DNA of 64,000 bases, taken from contig NZ_JAHWGT010000016.1 in NCBI RefSeq assembly GCF_020873895.1, positions 98,327-162,326 of the forward strand, given 5' to 3'. Shown here piece by piece: positions 17,308 to 26,939 of the stretch. The number at the start of each line of letters is the position of its first letter. Position 1 is the first letter of the stretch. The position numbers and the translations under genes were made by a program. The notes beneath the pieces were generated by a model. It was not told where the DNA came from. It made no database searches and worked only from the letters and a program-made list of their open reading frames with translations. Origin of the DNA: Streptomyces sp. DH12 (GTDB lineage: Bacteria > Actinomycetota > Actinomycetes > Streptomycetales > Streptomycetaceae).

Positions 17308-17634
17308 ACCATAGGCACTCAGCACGTACCCGTGTGCGGCCATGACTTCCTCGAAGGCCAGGATCAGTTCGACTCCCTCCTCGACGCGGCAGGTGTCGTT
17401 GCCCACTCCGGAGGCGAGGAAGCGGACGAGAGTGCCGGCGGCGGTGTCACCCGCGCGCAGGCCGCGGTGCTGGGCAGCAGCAGGGCCTGGTCGACATCGC
17501 TGGGAGCGGACTGCGTGTGCTGCAGCAGGGCCTTGCCGAACCGGGAGACACGGATTCACGAGCCAGACGCGGGAGAACACGGGTGCGCCCGGACGGAGGG
17601 AAGCGGGCCGGCGCACCAAAAGGGGAGTGGGGGA
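17308..17634. other. Stretch without a clear gene
   Basis: On the minus strand, one frame contains GTLVRFLASGVGNDTCRVEE and GVELILAFEEVMAAHGYVLS, which look protein-like. A second frame upstream gives KALLQHTQSAPSDVDQALLL. A frameshifted, unrecognised gene may lie here, but its end would run through the terminator, so I leave it as a possibility. Confidence 0.3.
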
Positions 17635-17880
17635 TCAGCGCAGGTGTCCGAGGTGGATGACGCTGACGCGGACCTGCTGGTCGCTGATCTCGTATATCAC
17701 CCGGTAGGCGCCGACGTGGATGCGCAGCACGTCGGCTTGGCCGAACGCGCCGTCGGGCCGCGGGTTGTCGGCGAGACGGCCGATGGCGGTGAACACCTGC
17801 CGTACCCCGGCGGGGTCGTCTCTGGCGTAGCGTTCCGCTTGGGCGAGTGCCTCGGGCTCCCAGATGACCTCGTAGCTCAC
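17635..17880 (-). CDS. RelE/ParE family toxin
   Basis: 81 residues: MSYEVIWEPEALAQAERYAR, GVRQVFTAIGRLADNPRPDG, VLRIHVGAYRVIYEISDQQV, RVSVIHLGHLR. This is the standard RelE order: helical hairpin, then the RIxxGxYRVxYEI strand pair and a C-terminal H/R. RelE toxins cleave mRNA on the ribosome. The start overlaps the antitoxin stop by four bases. Confidence 0.9.
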   Translation of the reverse strand: MSYEVIWEPEALAQAERYARDDPAGVRQVFTAIGRLADNPRPDGAFGQADVLRIHVGAYRVIYEISDQQVRVSVIHLGHLR

Positions 17881-18137
17881 GCCTCAGCTCCGCCGGACAC
17901 GCGCCGGTGCGCCTCGTCGTGCGACACGCCGGCGTCTTCGCCGCGGGCCCGGCGAGCGCGGTAGGTAGCCAGCGCCCGCAGCTCCTGCAGCTCCAGGGCG
18001 TCGGCGGGGCTGACCAGTATGGCAACGGTCCGCCCGTGGTCGGTGATGGCGACCGGTTCCCGCGTGGCACTGACCTCGCGCGCGATGGCGCCCAGGCGGG
18101 CGCGTGCCTCCACGATCGAGTAAGTGATCTCCGTCAT
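17877..18137 (-). CDS. Phd/YefM family antitoxin
   Basis: 86 residues from ATG 18137 (an ATG two codons earlier is possible). MTEITYSIVEARARLGAIAR, then EVSATREPVAITDHGRTVAI and LVSPADALELQEL match the Phd/YefM DNA-binding domain. The tail should neutralise the RelE toxin encoded directly after it. It is divergently oriented to tap; the roughly 125 bases between carry both promoters. Confidence 0.9.
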   Translation of the reverse strand: MTEITYSIVEARARLGAIAREVSATREPVAITDHGRTVAILVSPADALELQELRALATYRARRARGEDAGVSHDEAHRRVSGGAEA

Positions 18138-18262
18138 GCACACCGGCTTACAGAAGTGTGCATGTCTCTCCCACCGCCATATGCGCGTCTGTACGCCATG
18201 CGTACGGTGAAAGTGCGCTGCCCGTACGGTTCTAAGGTAGGGTGGCGGGCGGGAGATGTTCC

Positions 18263-20519
18263 ATGTCCGAGTTGTTCGACGCGGTCGACGCGCTGATCGC
18301 GTCCCGCGCTCCGCTGCCGCCGGCGGCGGAACGCAAGCGGCTGCGGGTCGCGCACGGCCTGACGCTGGACGAAGTCGCCGCAGCGCTGAAGGTGCGCCGG
18401 GCCACGGTGTCCGGCTGGGAGTCGATCAAGAAGCCGGTCGAGCCGCGCGGCCCGGAGCGCGAGGCGTACGCGCGGCTGCTTGAGAAGCTCGCGGAGCTCT
18501 ATCCCACCCCGGCCAACACCACCGAAACGGGCGAGGACACGGCCGTGCCCGAGATGTTCACCGGCCCGGCAGCCCCGGCACCGGAAACGCGGACTCTGCC
18601 CGCGGCACCGGCCTCCGGGAACGAGGCCAGGAACCGACTCCGAGACCACCCAGCCCCACGCTGCCGCCGACTCCGCGACTCCAACTGCCGCCTCGCGCCC
18701 GGCGCGCAACACCAGGCCGTCGTCGACGTCGCGCCGCCCGGGTGCGAAGGCGGCCCCGGTCGGCACCCCTACGGGCGGCGCCGATCCGCGGTTCGAGAAC
18801 GGACCGCTCGCGGTCGTCGACGCCGAGGACGGGCAGGTGCTGGCGTACTGCACCGGCGGCCTGGTCCTAGACGTGCCCGCCAAGTCCATCCCGGCCCTGG
18901 TCGACTGGACGCTCACGGAGGCCAAGCTCGGTCACCCGAAGCTGTCGGGACCGGGCAAGGACGCGGACCCGCTGCTTGTGCTCACCGAGGCCGCGCTGGA
19001 ACGCTACGGCCTCCCCGTCTCGCTCACCGAGGAGGAGAAACACGCCGGGCGGATCCCGGAGGGCCACAAGGTCATCAAGCAGCTGACCCGCGCGGAGTGG
19101 AAGCTGACCAAGCGCGGCTTCGGCCCGTGGGCGAGGATCTACCGCCCCGCCACCGGTTCGGAGCGGGCCTGCGTGCAGCTGTGCATCCCGTCCTGGAACG
19201 CGCTCGACACGCGGCACTGGGGCGAGGCCGGGCAGCTGCCGCCGGCCGAGCTCGCCCGCGTCCTGGGCGTGTACGCGTCCCGGGTGATGACGCCGCGCGG
19301 CTCGACCGCCGTGACCGGCCTGGAGCTGATGACCGCCCTGCACCCGCCGACCCGGGCCTCCGAGCCCGACGCGACGGGGAAGCGGCACTCCGAGCACAAC
19401 CCCGGCTCGCTGGGCAAGGACGCCATCGACCCGATGAACTGGCCGCCGTGCGAGGTCCCCGACGGCCACCCGGTCCTCAAGGACCTACCCCGGTTCCACG
19501 TGCGCGGACCGGCGGAGAAGTTGCTCGAGGAGGCATACGATTGGGCGCGGCCGATGACGGATGCCGAGTGCACCCTGCGGCACCTGGTCGGCATCGACGT
19601 GAACATGGCCTTCGCCGCCGGCGCGAACGGTCTGAACGTCGGCCTCGGTGAGGCGACGCACGTCCAGGCCCCCGCGTTCGACCCGAAGCTGCCCGGCTCG
19701 TGGCTGGTCGACCTGTCCCACGTCGACCTGTCGAAGGTGAAGGTCGGCAAGGAGTGGGTGGAGCTGGACGGCAGCCTGCTGCCCTCCCCGTTCACGCCGA
19801 AGGGCGAGCACCCGACCGGACCGGCCTGGTACGCGACCCCCACCGTGGCGTACGCCCTGGAGCTCGGCTACGAGGTGCGCCCGATCGAGGCGTGGGTCCG
19901 GTACGACAACGGCCGGTACCTGGACGGCTGGTACCAGCGGCTCCGTGACGCCTACCTCGCCACGATGGCCGACCTCGGCGTCGTCGCCGACCTCGCCCCG
20001 GCCGACTTCCTCGCCGCGATGGACGGCTACAAGAACCGCGACCCGGACCTGGCGATCGTCGTCTCAGCGATCAAGGCGACGGTCAAGGGCGGCCTGGGCA
20101 AGCTCCGCGAGCGCCCGCGCGGCGAGAGCTGGCGGCCGGGCGAGCCGTGGCGCGCTCTGTCCCGCCCGACGTGGCGGCCGGACATCCGCGCGGCGGTCAT
20201 CTCCCGCACCCGGATCAACCTCCACCGCAAGATCGTCAAGCACGCGACGTTCACCGGCCAGTACCCGATCGCGATCCTCTCCGACTGCGTCGTTTACGCC
20301 GCAGGCGGCCCCTCGCCGCTGGACTTCCTGCCCTACCGGGAGGGCAAACCGCTACCCGGCGGCTTCAAGCTCGGCATCAACCCCGGCCTGGTCAAGCACG
20401 AGGGCACGCAGGACGTCCTGTGGGGCGAGGAAGTCCGCGAGCGGTTCAACGCGCCGGAGCTCAACCTCGCCCGGTACATCAAGGACGGCACCGTCACCGA
20501 CGTCGACAACGGAGAGTAG
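18263..20519 (+). CDS. tap: Telomere-associated protein Tap, frameshifted
   Basis: Starts at ATG 18263 behind GGGAGA. The N-terminal HTH (LRVAHGLTLDEVAAALKVRR, then ATVSGWESIKK) is in frame 2. From about 18630 the conserved protein continues in frame 3 (FENGPLAVVDAEDGQVLAYC, then LTRAEWKLTKRGFGPWARIY, then GVYASRVMTPRGSTAVTGLE). It ends with ELNLARYIKDGTVTDVDNGE. Total about 752 codons, close to known Tap proteins. Tap binds the single-stranded 3' overhang of Streptomyces linear DNA and recruits Tpg for end patching. The single-base shift lies in a variable linker after the HTH, so a sequencing error is possible; otherwise the protein is split. tpg follows nine bases later. Confidence 0.9.
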
Positions 20520-20528
20520 GAGTAGGCG

Positions 20529-21086
20529 ATGAGCCTGTTCGGGGACGGCCTGGAGGCCGCGGTGCAGAAGGCGTTTACCCGCCCGGCGCCCAAGAGCGCG
20601 GGCGCGCAGATGCGGTACCTGGTCAAACAGCTCAAGGGCACGAAGGCGGTCGCCCAGATGCTGCGGATCTCCCAGCGCACCGTCGAGCGGTACGTGAAGG
20701 ACCAGATCAAGAAGCCCCGGCCCGAGCTCGCCGCGCGCCTGGAGCGCGAGGTGAAGAAGCGGTGGCAGCCACAGATCCGGGCCAAGGCCCGGCAGAAGGC
20801 GGCGACCACCGGCGGCATCGTCATCGACACCCAGGCCCGCATGGGCTACACCGCGCCGATCGGGTCGACGGACGAGGACCGCGTCCGGCACCTGACCGTC
20901 GCGCTGCCGCCCCACTTCGCCGCTCGTCTCTTCGACGCCCAAGAGGCCGGCGCCAGCGACGCCCAGCTCCAGCAGATCGTGGCCGACGGGCTCAAGGAGG
21001 TGTACTTCCAGGACGGCGGCCGCCGCGCCGGTAGCCTGGAAGAGGTCCGGTTCACGGACGTCCAGCACCTCGAGTTCGACCTGTAG
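20529..21086 (+). CDS. tpg: Telomere terminal protein Tpg
   Basis: 185 residues, the usual Tpg length. MSLFGDGLEAAVQKAFTRPA, then the HTH-like GTKAVAQMLRISQRTVERYV, KKRWQPQIRAKARQKAATTG, GIVIDTQARMGYTAPIGSTD, and the end EEVRFTDVQHLEFDL. Tpg is the protein covalently attached to 5' ends of Streptomyces linear replicons; it primes end patching together with Tap. The gene lies nine bases after tap and is followed by a strong terminator. A second, broken tpg is present at 44.9-46.2 kb. Confidence 0.95.
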   Translation: MSLFGDGLEAAVQKAFTRPAPKSAGAQMRYLVKQLKGTKAVAQMLRISQRTVERYVKDQIKKPRPELAARLEREVKKRWQPQIRAKARQKAATTGGIVIDTQARMGYTAPIGSTDEDRVRHLTVALPPHFAARLFDAQEAGASDAQLQQIVADGLKEVYFQDGGRRAGSLEEVRFTDVQHLEFDL

Positions 21087-21108
21087 CAGGGCCGTACCCG
21101 AACAGCCC

Positions 21109-21141
21109 GCGAGCCCCGGACCGATGTGGTCCGGGGCTCGC
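21109..21141 (+). terminator. Terminator of the tap-tpg operon
   Basis: GCGAGCCCCGGACC and GGTCCGGGGCTCGC form a perfect 14-bp stem with loop GATGT, 22 bases after the tpg stop. Confidence 0.85.
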
Positions 21142-21189
21142 TCGCGTACCAGCTCGGCCCGGCCGCGCTCGTCGTTGGCGAGGTCCTCG

Positions 21190-21425
21190 TGCCGGGCTGA
21201 CCGGCCCCGGCGGAGTGGGAGCGCATCGACCAACTCCTCGCCGCCGCCGCGCCGGGCACCGCGTACGACCGGACACCGACGACTTCGTCCAGGCCGAGCT
21301 CGCCGCTGAAGCCGCGGCCGCCGCCGAACGGGAGGCGCAGCGAATCGCAGCCCGCGCCGACGAGCTCCAGGCGCTGCGCGAACTGGGCACGCTGGGAGCA
21401 GACCGAGCCCCGCGACGGGGACGAA
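21190..21425 (+). pseudogene. Fragment of a family shared with 10923-11430
   Basis: PAEWERIDQLLAAAAPGTAY in one frame continues, after a shift near 21265, as DTDDFVQAELAAEAAAAAER and EAQRIAARADELQALRELGT in another. The first part matches AEWERVQGLLAVAAPGT of the broken gene after 10923. Only the C-terminal portion remains here. Confidence 0.4.
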
Positions 21426-21428
21426 GCC

Positions 21429-21725
21429 GTGCGCGACGAACTCACGCGGCGAGCCGGTGGGTACGGCCGGGCCGACGTCGACGCCTGGATCGCCCACGCC
21501 CTGGCCGCACACCGCGGGCACTACCGCGATCCGGCCGCCCGGGAAGCCTCCGCCGGCCTCCTGCCGCCGCCGGTCCTCGCCCACGCCGCGCTGCTCGCCG
21601 AACTTGTCCGCCTGGTCCCCGGCGTCGACATGGACCAGCTGGCGTTCGCGGCCCGGCTCGCCACAACCGAACCCGAAGCCGCCGGTGACCTTGCCGCGCT
21701 CCTCGCCCGCTCCGGCGCCAGCTGA
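21429..21725 (+). CDS. Small hypothetical protein
   Basis: 98 residues from GTG 21429: RDELTRRAGGYGRADVDAWI, AHALAAHRGHYRDPAAREAS, LAELVRLVPGVDMDQLAFAA. All-helical, soluble, with a clean frame. Family not named. It may have been translated after the fragment upstream. Confidence 0.5.
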   Translation: MRDELTRRAGGYGRADVDAWIAHALAAHRGHYRDPAAREASAGLLPPPVLAHAALLAELVRLVPGVDMDQLAFAARLATTEPEAAGDLAALLARSGAS

Positions 21726-21877
21726 CCGCATCACGCTCTTCCGGCCGTGTCCGCTGACATCGAACCTGGACGGTTTGCCAACGAAGTTGGACCGCTGCTC
21801 TACCAGCTCCTCAGCCCCTTGATGAGTGGATCAACAGACGCGAAGATGCGCGGATGGTCCAAGCCAAGGGAGACGCA

Positions 21878-22681
21878 GTGAGTCTGGGAACGGTGGCGAT
21901 AACCGGGGCGGCGGGCACCATCGGTTGTGTGGTGCGGGAGGCGCTGCGAGGCGAGGCGGACCGGTTGATCCTCCTCGACCGTGTGCCGCTGCGCCGGGAG
22001 GCCGAGAACGAGGACGTCCACACCGTGGATCTGCGGGACGTCGCCGCTGTGGAGTCGGCCCTGGCGGGAGCCGACCGGGTGCTGCACTTGGGTGGCGTGC
22101 CCGACGAGGCGCCTCTCCCCGATCTCCTCGAAGCCAACGTACTCGGCACGCACCACGTCCTGGAGGCTGCCCGGCGCACAGGCATCGAGCGGGTGGTACT
22201 GGCCAGCAGTAATCGTGTGACCGGCTTCTACCCGACTGAGCATCTGACCGGTCCGCAGGATCCGGTACGCCCGGACGGCCTCTACGGGGTAAGCAAAGCC
22301 GCCGTCGAGGCGCTCGGGCAGCTGTATGCCGACAAGTTCGCTCTGTCCGTCGTCTGCCTGCGCATCGGCAGCTTCGAGAACCTACCCACCGAGCCCCGGC
22401 ACCTGGCGACCTGGCTGAGCCCGCGCGACGCCATCGGCTTCATCCGGGCCGCCCTCGCTGCACCGGCCTCCACCCGCTTTGTCACTACATACGCCGTCTC
22501 CAACAACGCCCGCCGCTTCTGGGAACTCCCCGACCCGGCAGAACTGGCCTACACACCAGTCGACGATGCCCAGCTCCATGCAGCTGACATCCCCATGCCG
22601 GACCACCCGGCCGACCCCGGCGCACCCCAGGCCGGCTCCTATGCCCTGCCTGAGTGCACCCTCAAGCACCTTCGACCTTGA
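21878..22681 (+). CDS. NAD-dependent epimerase/uronate-dehydrogenase-like oxidoreductase
   Basis: 267 residues from GTG 21878 (AAGGGAGA upstream; ATG 21854 lacks a site). An extended short-chain dehydrogenase fold: NAD motif VAITGAAGTIGCVVREALRG, acidic DLRDV after the second strand, LHLGG in place of the active-site loop, LASSNRVTGFY, then YGVSKAAVEALGQLYADKFA with catalytic Tyr and Lys. The pattern SSN...YxxSK and short length match uronate dehydrogenase-like enzymes. The substrate is probably a sugar acid or NDP-sugar. It stands alone, so no pathway is evident. Confidence 0.85.
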   Translation: MSLGTVAITGAAGTIGCVVREALRGEADRLILLDRVPLRREAENEDVHTVDLRDVAAVESALAGADRVLHLGGVPDEAPLPDLLEANVLGTHHVLEAARRTGIERVVLASSNRVTGFYPTEHLTGPQDPVRPDGLYGVSKAAVEALGQLYADKFALSVVCLRIGSFENLPTEPRHLATWLSPRDAIGFIRAALAAPASTRFVTTYAVSNNARRFWELPDPAELAYTPVDDAQLHAADIPMPDHPADPGAPQAGSYALPECTLKHLRP

Positions 22682-23128
22682 CCCCGGGATGCGGGCGGCA
22701 GTCACCGACGTCGCAGAGGCCACGTCTACAGTGCCGTCACCCGTGCTCCGGTTGCCCGCCCATGCCCCTCGGCCTGAGAAGGGGCTGCCAGGCAGCGGTC
22801 CAACTTCGATGGCAATCGGTCCGACTTCAGTGTCAGAGGACAGGCCGGATGTCACGCTGACTGAGCGTGAGCGTGACACCGGCTTTCACGCTCCCTCGGG
22901 AAAGTGTCACGCCACCTCGAATGCATCCCGGTATGTCCGTTTCTCGGAGTCCGACAGGCCCTCCAAGCTGGATCCGAGGGCAGAGCGTGACACATAAGAG
23001 TTGAAGCCCGGGCGCTTGCGACAGTACGGAACGTAGTCGCGAAGGCTGGTTCGGCCAGAGTGGTCCCAGGCCCCATGGCCCGGCGAAAACGTGGTGAGCA
23101 ACGCCAGTTCTGCCCTCCGGAGCCCTCG
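22682..23128. other. Intergenic stretch with GTGTCACGC repeats
   Basis: Non-coding as far as I can see. Four copies of the GTGTCACGC motif or its complement lie at 22850-22860, 22871-22880, 22903-22913 and 22985-22994, in alternating orientation. They could be operators for the toxin-antitoxin pair downstream or binding sites of a replication or partition protein. Confidence 0.5.
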
Positions 23129-23362
23129 ATGAGCGAACAGCCGGCCTCCGCCGACACCGCCGCCCGGCAGCTGGAGCCCGCGGCCGCCGACGCGGTCCGC
23201 GCGTACGCCGCTAAGACCCGCGCCGACGCCGACCGGTTCGCCGCCGCCCTGGAGGACATCGCCACCAACGGCCTGCCCGACCCCGAGCAGTGCACCCCCT
23301 GGGAGAAGCTGCGCGAGGCCCACCTCGCCCGCCTCGCTCGGCAGCGTCCGGCCGTCGCCTGA
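23129..23362 (+). CDS. Antitoxin-like small protein
   Basis: 77 residues from ATG 23129: MSEQPASADTAARQLEPAAA, DAVRAYAAKTRADADRFAAA, NGLPDPEQCTPWEKLREAHL. Helical and acidic. The next gene's ATG overlaps its stop codon (TGATG) and resembles a RelE-type toxin, so antitoxin is the likely role. Confidence 0.5.
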   Translation: MSEQPASADTAARQLEPAAADAVRAYAAKTRADADRFAAALEDIATNGLPDPEQCTPWEKLREAHLARLARQRPAVA

Positions 23363-23633
23363 TGGCCCCGCAGCCGGGCCCGCGCCGGGCCCGGATCGCG
23401 TTCTCCGACTCCGCCGCCAAGCAGCTGGAGAGCATCACCAGCGAGGCGGAGATCCACGCCCTGGACCGCGCCCTGGTCGTCGTCTCCGTCGACCCCGACA
23501 TCGGCGAACCGATCCCCGGCGACACGGCGGGCCCCAGCTGCGCCAGTACACCGACGACATCGAGCACGTGCGCGTCCTGTACTGGGTCACGGCCTTGAAG
23601 ACCGTGGTCGTGGTCGCCTACCTCGAGGTCTAG
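23362..23633 (+). pseudogene. RelE-like toxin, frameshifted
   Basis: MAPQPGPRRARIAFSDSAAK and ALVVVSVDPDIGEPIPGDTA are in the first frame. After a one-base shift near 23535 the frame gives PQLRQYTDDIEHVRVLYWVT and ALKTVVVVAYLEV up to the stop at 23631-23633. The joined product has the RelE-like end strands. A frameshift in the toxin with an intact antitoxin-like partner is the common route of toxin decay. Confidence 0.5.
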
Positions 23634-23859
23634 CCCATCCAGGCTGGGACGGCGCCGGCTTCACTCTCCCGCCGCGTTCCGACACCCGTCCGGAGGGAGG
23701 CAGTCAATGCGCCTCCCGGCTCTTCACGATGTCATACGGCGCGTTGCTTCCCGTGCGCCGTTATCGACCCGGCGGAGGAGCTGGCTTCCCGATGTCCGCC
23801 TGTGCCTGAGCGCTTCAGGCGGGGGCCGGGGCCTGGAGCCACGGGTCGGTTGCCTGGGG

Positions 23860-24300
23860 GGGCTAAGTGGGTCGCTTGGGTCGCTGGACCGACTGGCTGC
23901 CCTGCCTGAGTAGCGACCGAAGGGCAGCGACTCTGCGCGTCTTCGGTCGCTGGCTAAAGGCGCAGGTCAGAGCCCTTAGAGCCTGAGGGAAGCGACTGAA
24001 GCGACTCAAGGTCCGGGTATATGAGCTGTAATGCGTGTGCGCGTGTGCGTTATATATAGGGAAGTTCAGTCGCTTCAGTCGCTGATTGATCTTCCGTACC
24101 AGTCTGGACCTGCGGTGATGCGTGAGTGACTCAACAGCTACCGAAGGTGCCTTCGGTAGCTGCGCTTGCGGTTCGGTCGCTGATCCCGGTCGCTACCGAC
24201 ACGTTCGGGCGCCAGGTCAGGAGAGATGCGGGGCTCCTGCCATGTTTTCGCTAGTCTGTGTCCGTCGTTGAGTCGCTTCAGTCGCTGATGGGGGAGTCAT
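23860..24300. other. Probable replication origin with AGTCGCT iterons
   Basis: The core 20-mer CAGTCGCTTCAGTCGCTGAT occurs at 24067-24086. Near-identical copies lie at 24271-24289 and 27376-27395, and an inverted copy at 23991-24010. Many single AGTCGCT/GGTCGCT words occur between 23865 and 24375, several reaching into the prim-pol gene. An A+T-rich segment (GCGTTATATATAGGG, 24047-24061) is flanked by the inverted and direct copies, and a 13-bp inverted repeat follows at 24135-24162. Iterons, an A+T-rich element and an adjacent primase-helicase operon are the standard parts of a plasmid origin. Confidence 0.7.
24135..24162. repeat. 13-bp inverted repeat inside the origin region
   Basis: CAGCTACCGAAGG and CCTTCGGTAGCTG are exact complements separated by two bases. 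The spacer is too short for a hairpin loop, so this is a cruciform or dimer-binding site rather than a terminator. Confidence 0.75.
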
Positions 24301-25410
24301 ATGCCTGCTGAGCTGCGGTTTTCCCGCAGCGACTCAGGAGACTCCGCTACCTCCCGTCCAGTCGCTGAGTCGCTCGCCATCGCCCGCTGGTGCGCCAGCA
24401 ACGGCTGGCCCGTCCACCCCCTGGCCCCCGGACGGAAGACCCCGGCGGCGAACTGCCCCCTATGCCGGGACCCTCAGCACGATCGCGCCGACTGCGGCTG
24501 CCGCGCCGCTGGTCGCTGGTGCCACGGGTTCCACGCCGCCACCCTCGACATGACGCGCATCCACCAGTGGTGGGGCGCCAACCCGGCCTTCGGCGTCGGG
24601 GTCGCCTGCGGACCCGCCAACCTGGTCGTCATCGACATCGACGCCCACCCCACCACCCCGCCGTCGCGCAACCGGCTCCTCCCGGGCATCGCAATCGCCG
24701 ACGACGTGGACGTCTCCGCCATGACGACCGGCTTCCACAGCCTCGCCGTCCTCGCCGCCCTCAGAGGCGCGCCCAACCCCGCGGACGACACCACGACCCT
24801 GCGGGTACGCACCCCCTCCGGTGGGCTGCACATCTGGTACCGGACCACCGATTCCCGCCCCTGGCAGTGCTCCACCGGCACTAGCCCCACCCGGGCCCTC
24901 GCCTGGCAGGTCGACGTACGCGCCCACGGCGGCTACATCATCGCCCCCGGCACCACCACCAAGACCGGCACCTACACCCCCCTGGGCGCCGCCCGACTCC
25001 CCGCGCCTCTCCCCGCCTGGCTCGCGCTGGAGCTGGAACGCACCCACCACCTGCCTGCCGCGCACATCCCAGCACCGCGCCCCGTCCCGCCACGCGCTCG
25101 GCAGGCCGTCATCGCTGCCGGCGGCGGCCGCGACCACGTCACCAAGGCCCTCACCACCGTGCTGGCCGACGTCACCGCCTGCGCCACGGCCCCCGAGAAC
25201 GCCGGCTTCACCGAGAAACTCAACCGGGCCGCCTACACCGCCGGAGGCCTCGTCGCCGCCGGACAACTCACCCAGCAGGACGCGGAGCGCATCCTCGCCG
25301 AAGCCGCCCTCATCGCCCGTCCCGGCCAGGAACGCCGCTCCCAGCAGATCATCCGCAGCGGCCTGGCCGCGGGCACCCGCCGCCCCCTGCACCCCAGGAG
25401 CCGCCCGTGA
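24301..25410 (+). CDS. Bifunctional DNA primase/polymerase (prim-pol)
   Basis: 369 residues from ATG 24301, with GGGGGAG four bases upstream. The N-terminal prim-pol domain begins ESLAIARWCASNGWPVHPLA. A Cys-rich insertion follows (CPLCRDPQHDRADCGCRAA). Then GVGVACGPANLVVIDIDAHP carries the catalytic DxD. RTPSGGLHIWYRT and QVDVRAHGGYIIAPGTTTKT supply the usual His and the end of the active site. The C-terminal 120 residues are helical. It should make primers at the iteron origin. It overlaps the helicase gene by four bases (GTGA). Confidence 0.9.
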   Translation: MPAELRFSRSDSGDSATSRPVAESLAIARWCASNGWPVHPLAPGRKTPAANCPLCRDPQHDRADCGCRAAGRWCHGFHAATLDMTRIHQWWGANPAFGVGVACGPANLVVIDIDAHPTTPPSRNRLLPGIAIADDVDVSAMTTGFHSLAVLAALRGAPNPADDTTTLRVRTPSGGLHIWYRTTDSRPWQCSTGTSPTRALAWQVDVRAHGGYIIAPGTTTKTGTYTPLGAARLPAPLPAWLALELERTHHLPAAHIPAPRPVPPRARQAVIAAGGGRDHVTKALTTVLADVTACATAPENAGFTEKLNRAAYTAGGLVAAGQLTQQDAERILAEAALIARPGQERRSQQIIRSGLAAGTRRPLHPRSRP

Positions 25411-26939
25411 CCACCCCCACCGGCGGCAGCGACAACTTCCTCTTCGACTTCGACGCCCACTCCGTCGCAGCCCAAATCCTTGCCAGCAGGCCACCCGTAC
25501 CCGCCCAGAGCCACAACCCCCAGCCCACCACTTCCGCAGGCCCCGCCGGGCCGGCCACCGCCGAGGGACTGCTCCCCGACACCCTCACCGACCGCGGCAA
25601 CGCCAAGCTCTTCGTCCGCCTCTACGCCAACGACTTCCGCCACGTCCCCGGCCTGGGCTGGTACCGGTGGGACACCACCCGCTGGCAGATGGACGAGGAC
25701 GACACCGTCCTGTGGGCTGCCGGCGACCTGGGCGAGAACATCGCCGCCAACGACCCCCGCGGCATCCACACCACCGACGCACTGCGGAAACACCGCCGCC
25801 GGGCCCTGAGCACCTCCGGCATCAACGCCATGCTCACCCAGGCCAAATCCGCTCCCGGAATGGTTCTCAACGCAGCCCTCCTCGACGCCGACCCCTACGC
25901 CTTGTGCACCCCCGCCGGCATCGTCGACCTGCACACCGGCCTCATCCGCACCCCCGACCCGAATAAGGACTTCCACTCCCGCTCCACCACCACCGCACCG
26001 GCTCCCCAGCCCACCCCCCGGTGGAACCGGTTTCTGACCGACACCTTCGGCGACGACCCCGACGGCACCGAGATGATCAGCTTCCTCCAGCTGCTCCTCG
26101 GCTACTCCATCACCGGTGACGTCGGCGGCCAGGTCATGCCCTTCCTCTTCGGCGCCGGCAAGAACGGCAAGTCCGTCCTCCTTGACGTCCTGATGAAGCT
26201 CCTCGGTGACTACGCCGACGCCGCCCCACCCGGCTTCCTCATGGCCCGCCCCTACGAAGGCCACCCCACCGACCTCGCCGAACTCCACGGCCGCCGCGTC
26301 ATCGTCTGCTCCGAGGTCAAGCCCGGCGACAAGTTCGACGAGGCCCGCGTCAAACTCCTCACCGGCGGCGACCGCATCAAGGCCCGCCGCATGCGCCAGG
26401 ACTTCTTCAGCTTCGCCCCGACCCACAAGCTCTGGCTCCTGGGCAACCACCGACCCGAAGTCGGCACCGGCGGCTTCGCCTTCTGGCGCCGCATGCGCCT
26501 TATCCCCTTCGAACGCACCGTCTCCGACGACCGCAAGATCGACAACCTCGCCGACATCCTCGTCGCCGAGGAAGGCCCCGGCATCCTCAACTGGCTCATC
26601 GACGGCGCCCGCCGCTACCTCGGCGGCGCCAAGGATCTCACCGGCCCCGACAAGGTCCGCGTCGCCACCACCGCCTACGCCGAGACCGAAGACCACACCG
26701 GCCGCTTCTTCGACGAAGCATGCGCCCTCGAACCGGAACACCGCGCCGAGCAGTCCCGCCTCTACGCCGCCTACAAGGCCTGGTGCCAGAGCGAAGGCGT
26801 GCCGCCCGTCACCAGCCGCGCCTTCGCCGCCCGCGCCCGCGAACTGGTGGGTCTCTCCTCCCCCAAAGAGATGATCTTGTCGAATTCGCGGAAGTATTAC
26901 CCTGGGATCGGACTGCTCGCCGACGAGGAGATGGCATGA
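25407..26939 (+). CDS. Phage/plasmid primase-helicase, P4/D5 family
   Basis: 510 residues, GTG 25407. An N-terminal D5_N-like region (DTLTDRGNAKLFVRLYANDF, then HVPGLGWYRWDTTRWQMDED) is followed by the superfamily 3 ATPase: Walker A PFLFGAGKNGKSVLLDVLMK, Walker B region LHGRRVIVCSEVKPGDKFDE, then the sensor FAPTHKLWLLGNHRPEVGTG and an arginine-rich FWRRMRLIPFERTV. This is the hexameric replicative helicase paired with the prim-pol before it. It overlaps the small downstream gene (ATGA). Confidence 0.9.
   Translation: MTTPTGGSDNFLFDFDAHSVAAQILASRPPVPAQSHNPQPTTSAGPAGPATAEGLLPDTLTDRGNAKLFVRLYANDFRHVPGLGWYRWDTTRWQMDEDDTVLWAAGDLGENIAANDPRGIHTTDALRKHRRRALSTSGINAMLTQAKSAPGMVLNAALLDADPYALCTPAGIVDLHTGLIRTPDPNKDFHSRSTTTAPAPQPTPRWNRFLTDTFGDDPDGTEMISFLQLLLGYSITGDVGGQVMPFLFGAGKNGKSVLLDVLMKLLGDYADAAPPGFLMARPYEGHPTDLAELHGRRVIVCSEVKPGDKFDEARVKLLTGGDRIKARRMRQDFFSFAPTHKLWLLGNHRPEVGTGGFAFWRRMRLIPFERTVSDDRKIDNLADILVAEEGPGILNWLIDGARRYLGGAKDLTGPDKVRVATTAYAETEDHTGRFFDEACALEPEHRAEQSRLYAAYKAWCQSEGVPPVTSRAFAARARELVGLSSPKEMILSNSRKYYPGIGLLADEEMA

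Noticed and set aside
23860-24390. CRISPR array made of the AGTCGCT repeats
   Set aside because: Repeats are short, irregularly spaced, occur in both orientations and extend into a coding region; no cas gene. They are better explained as iterons.
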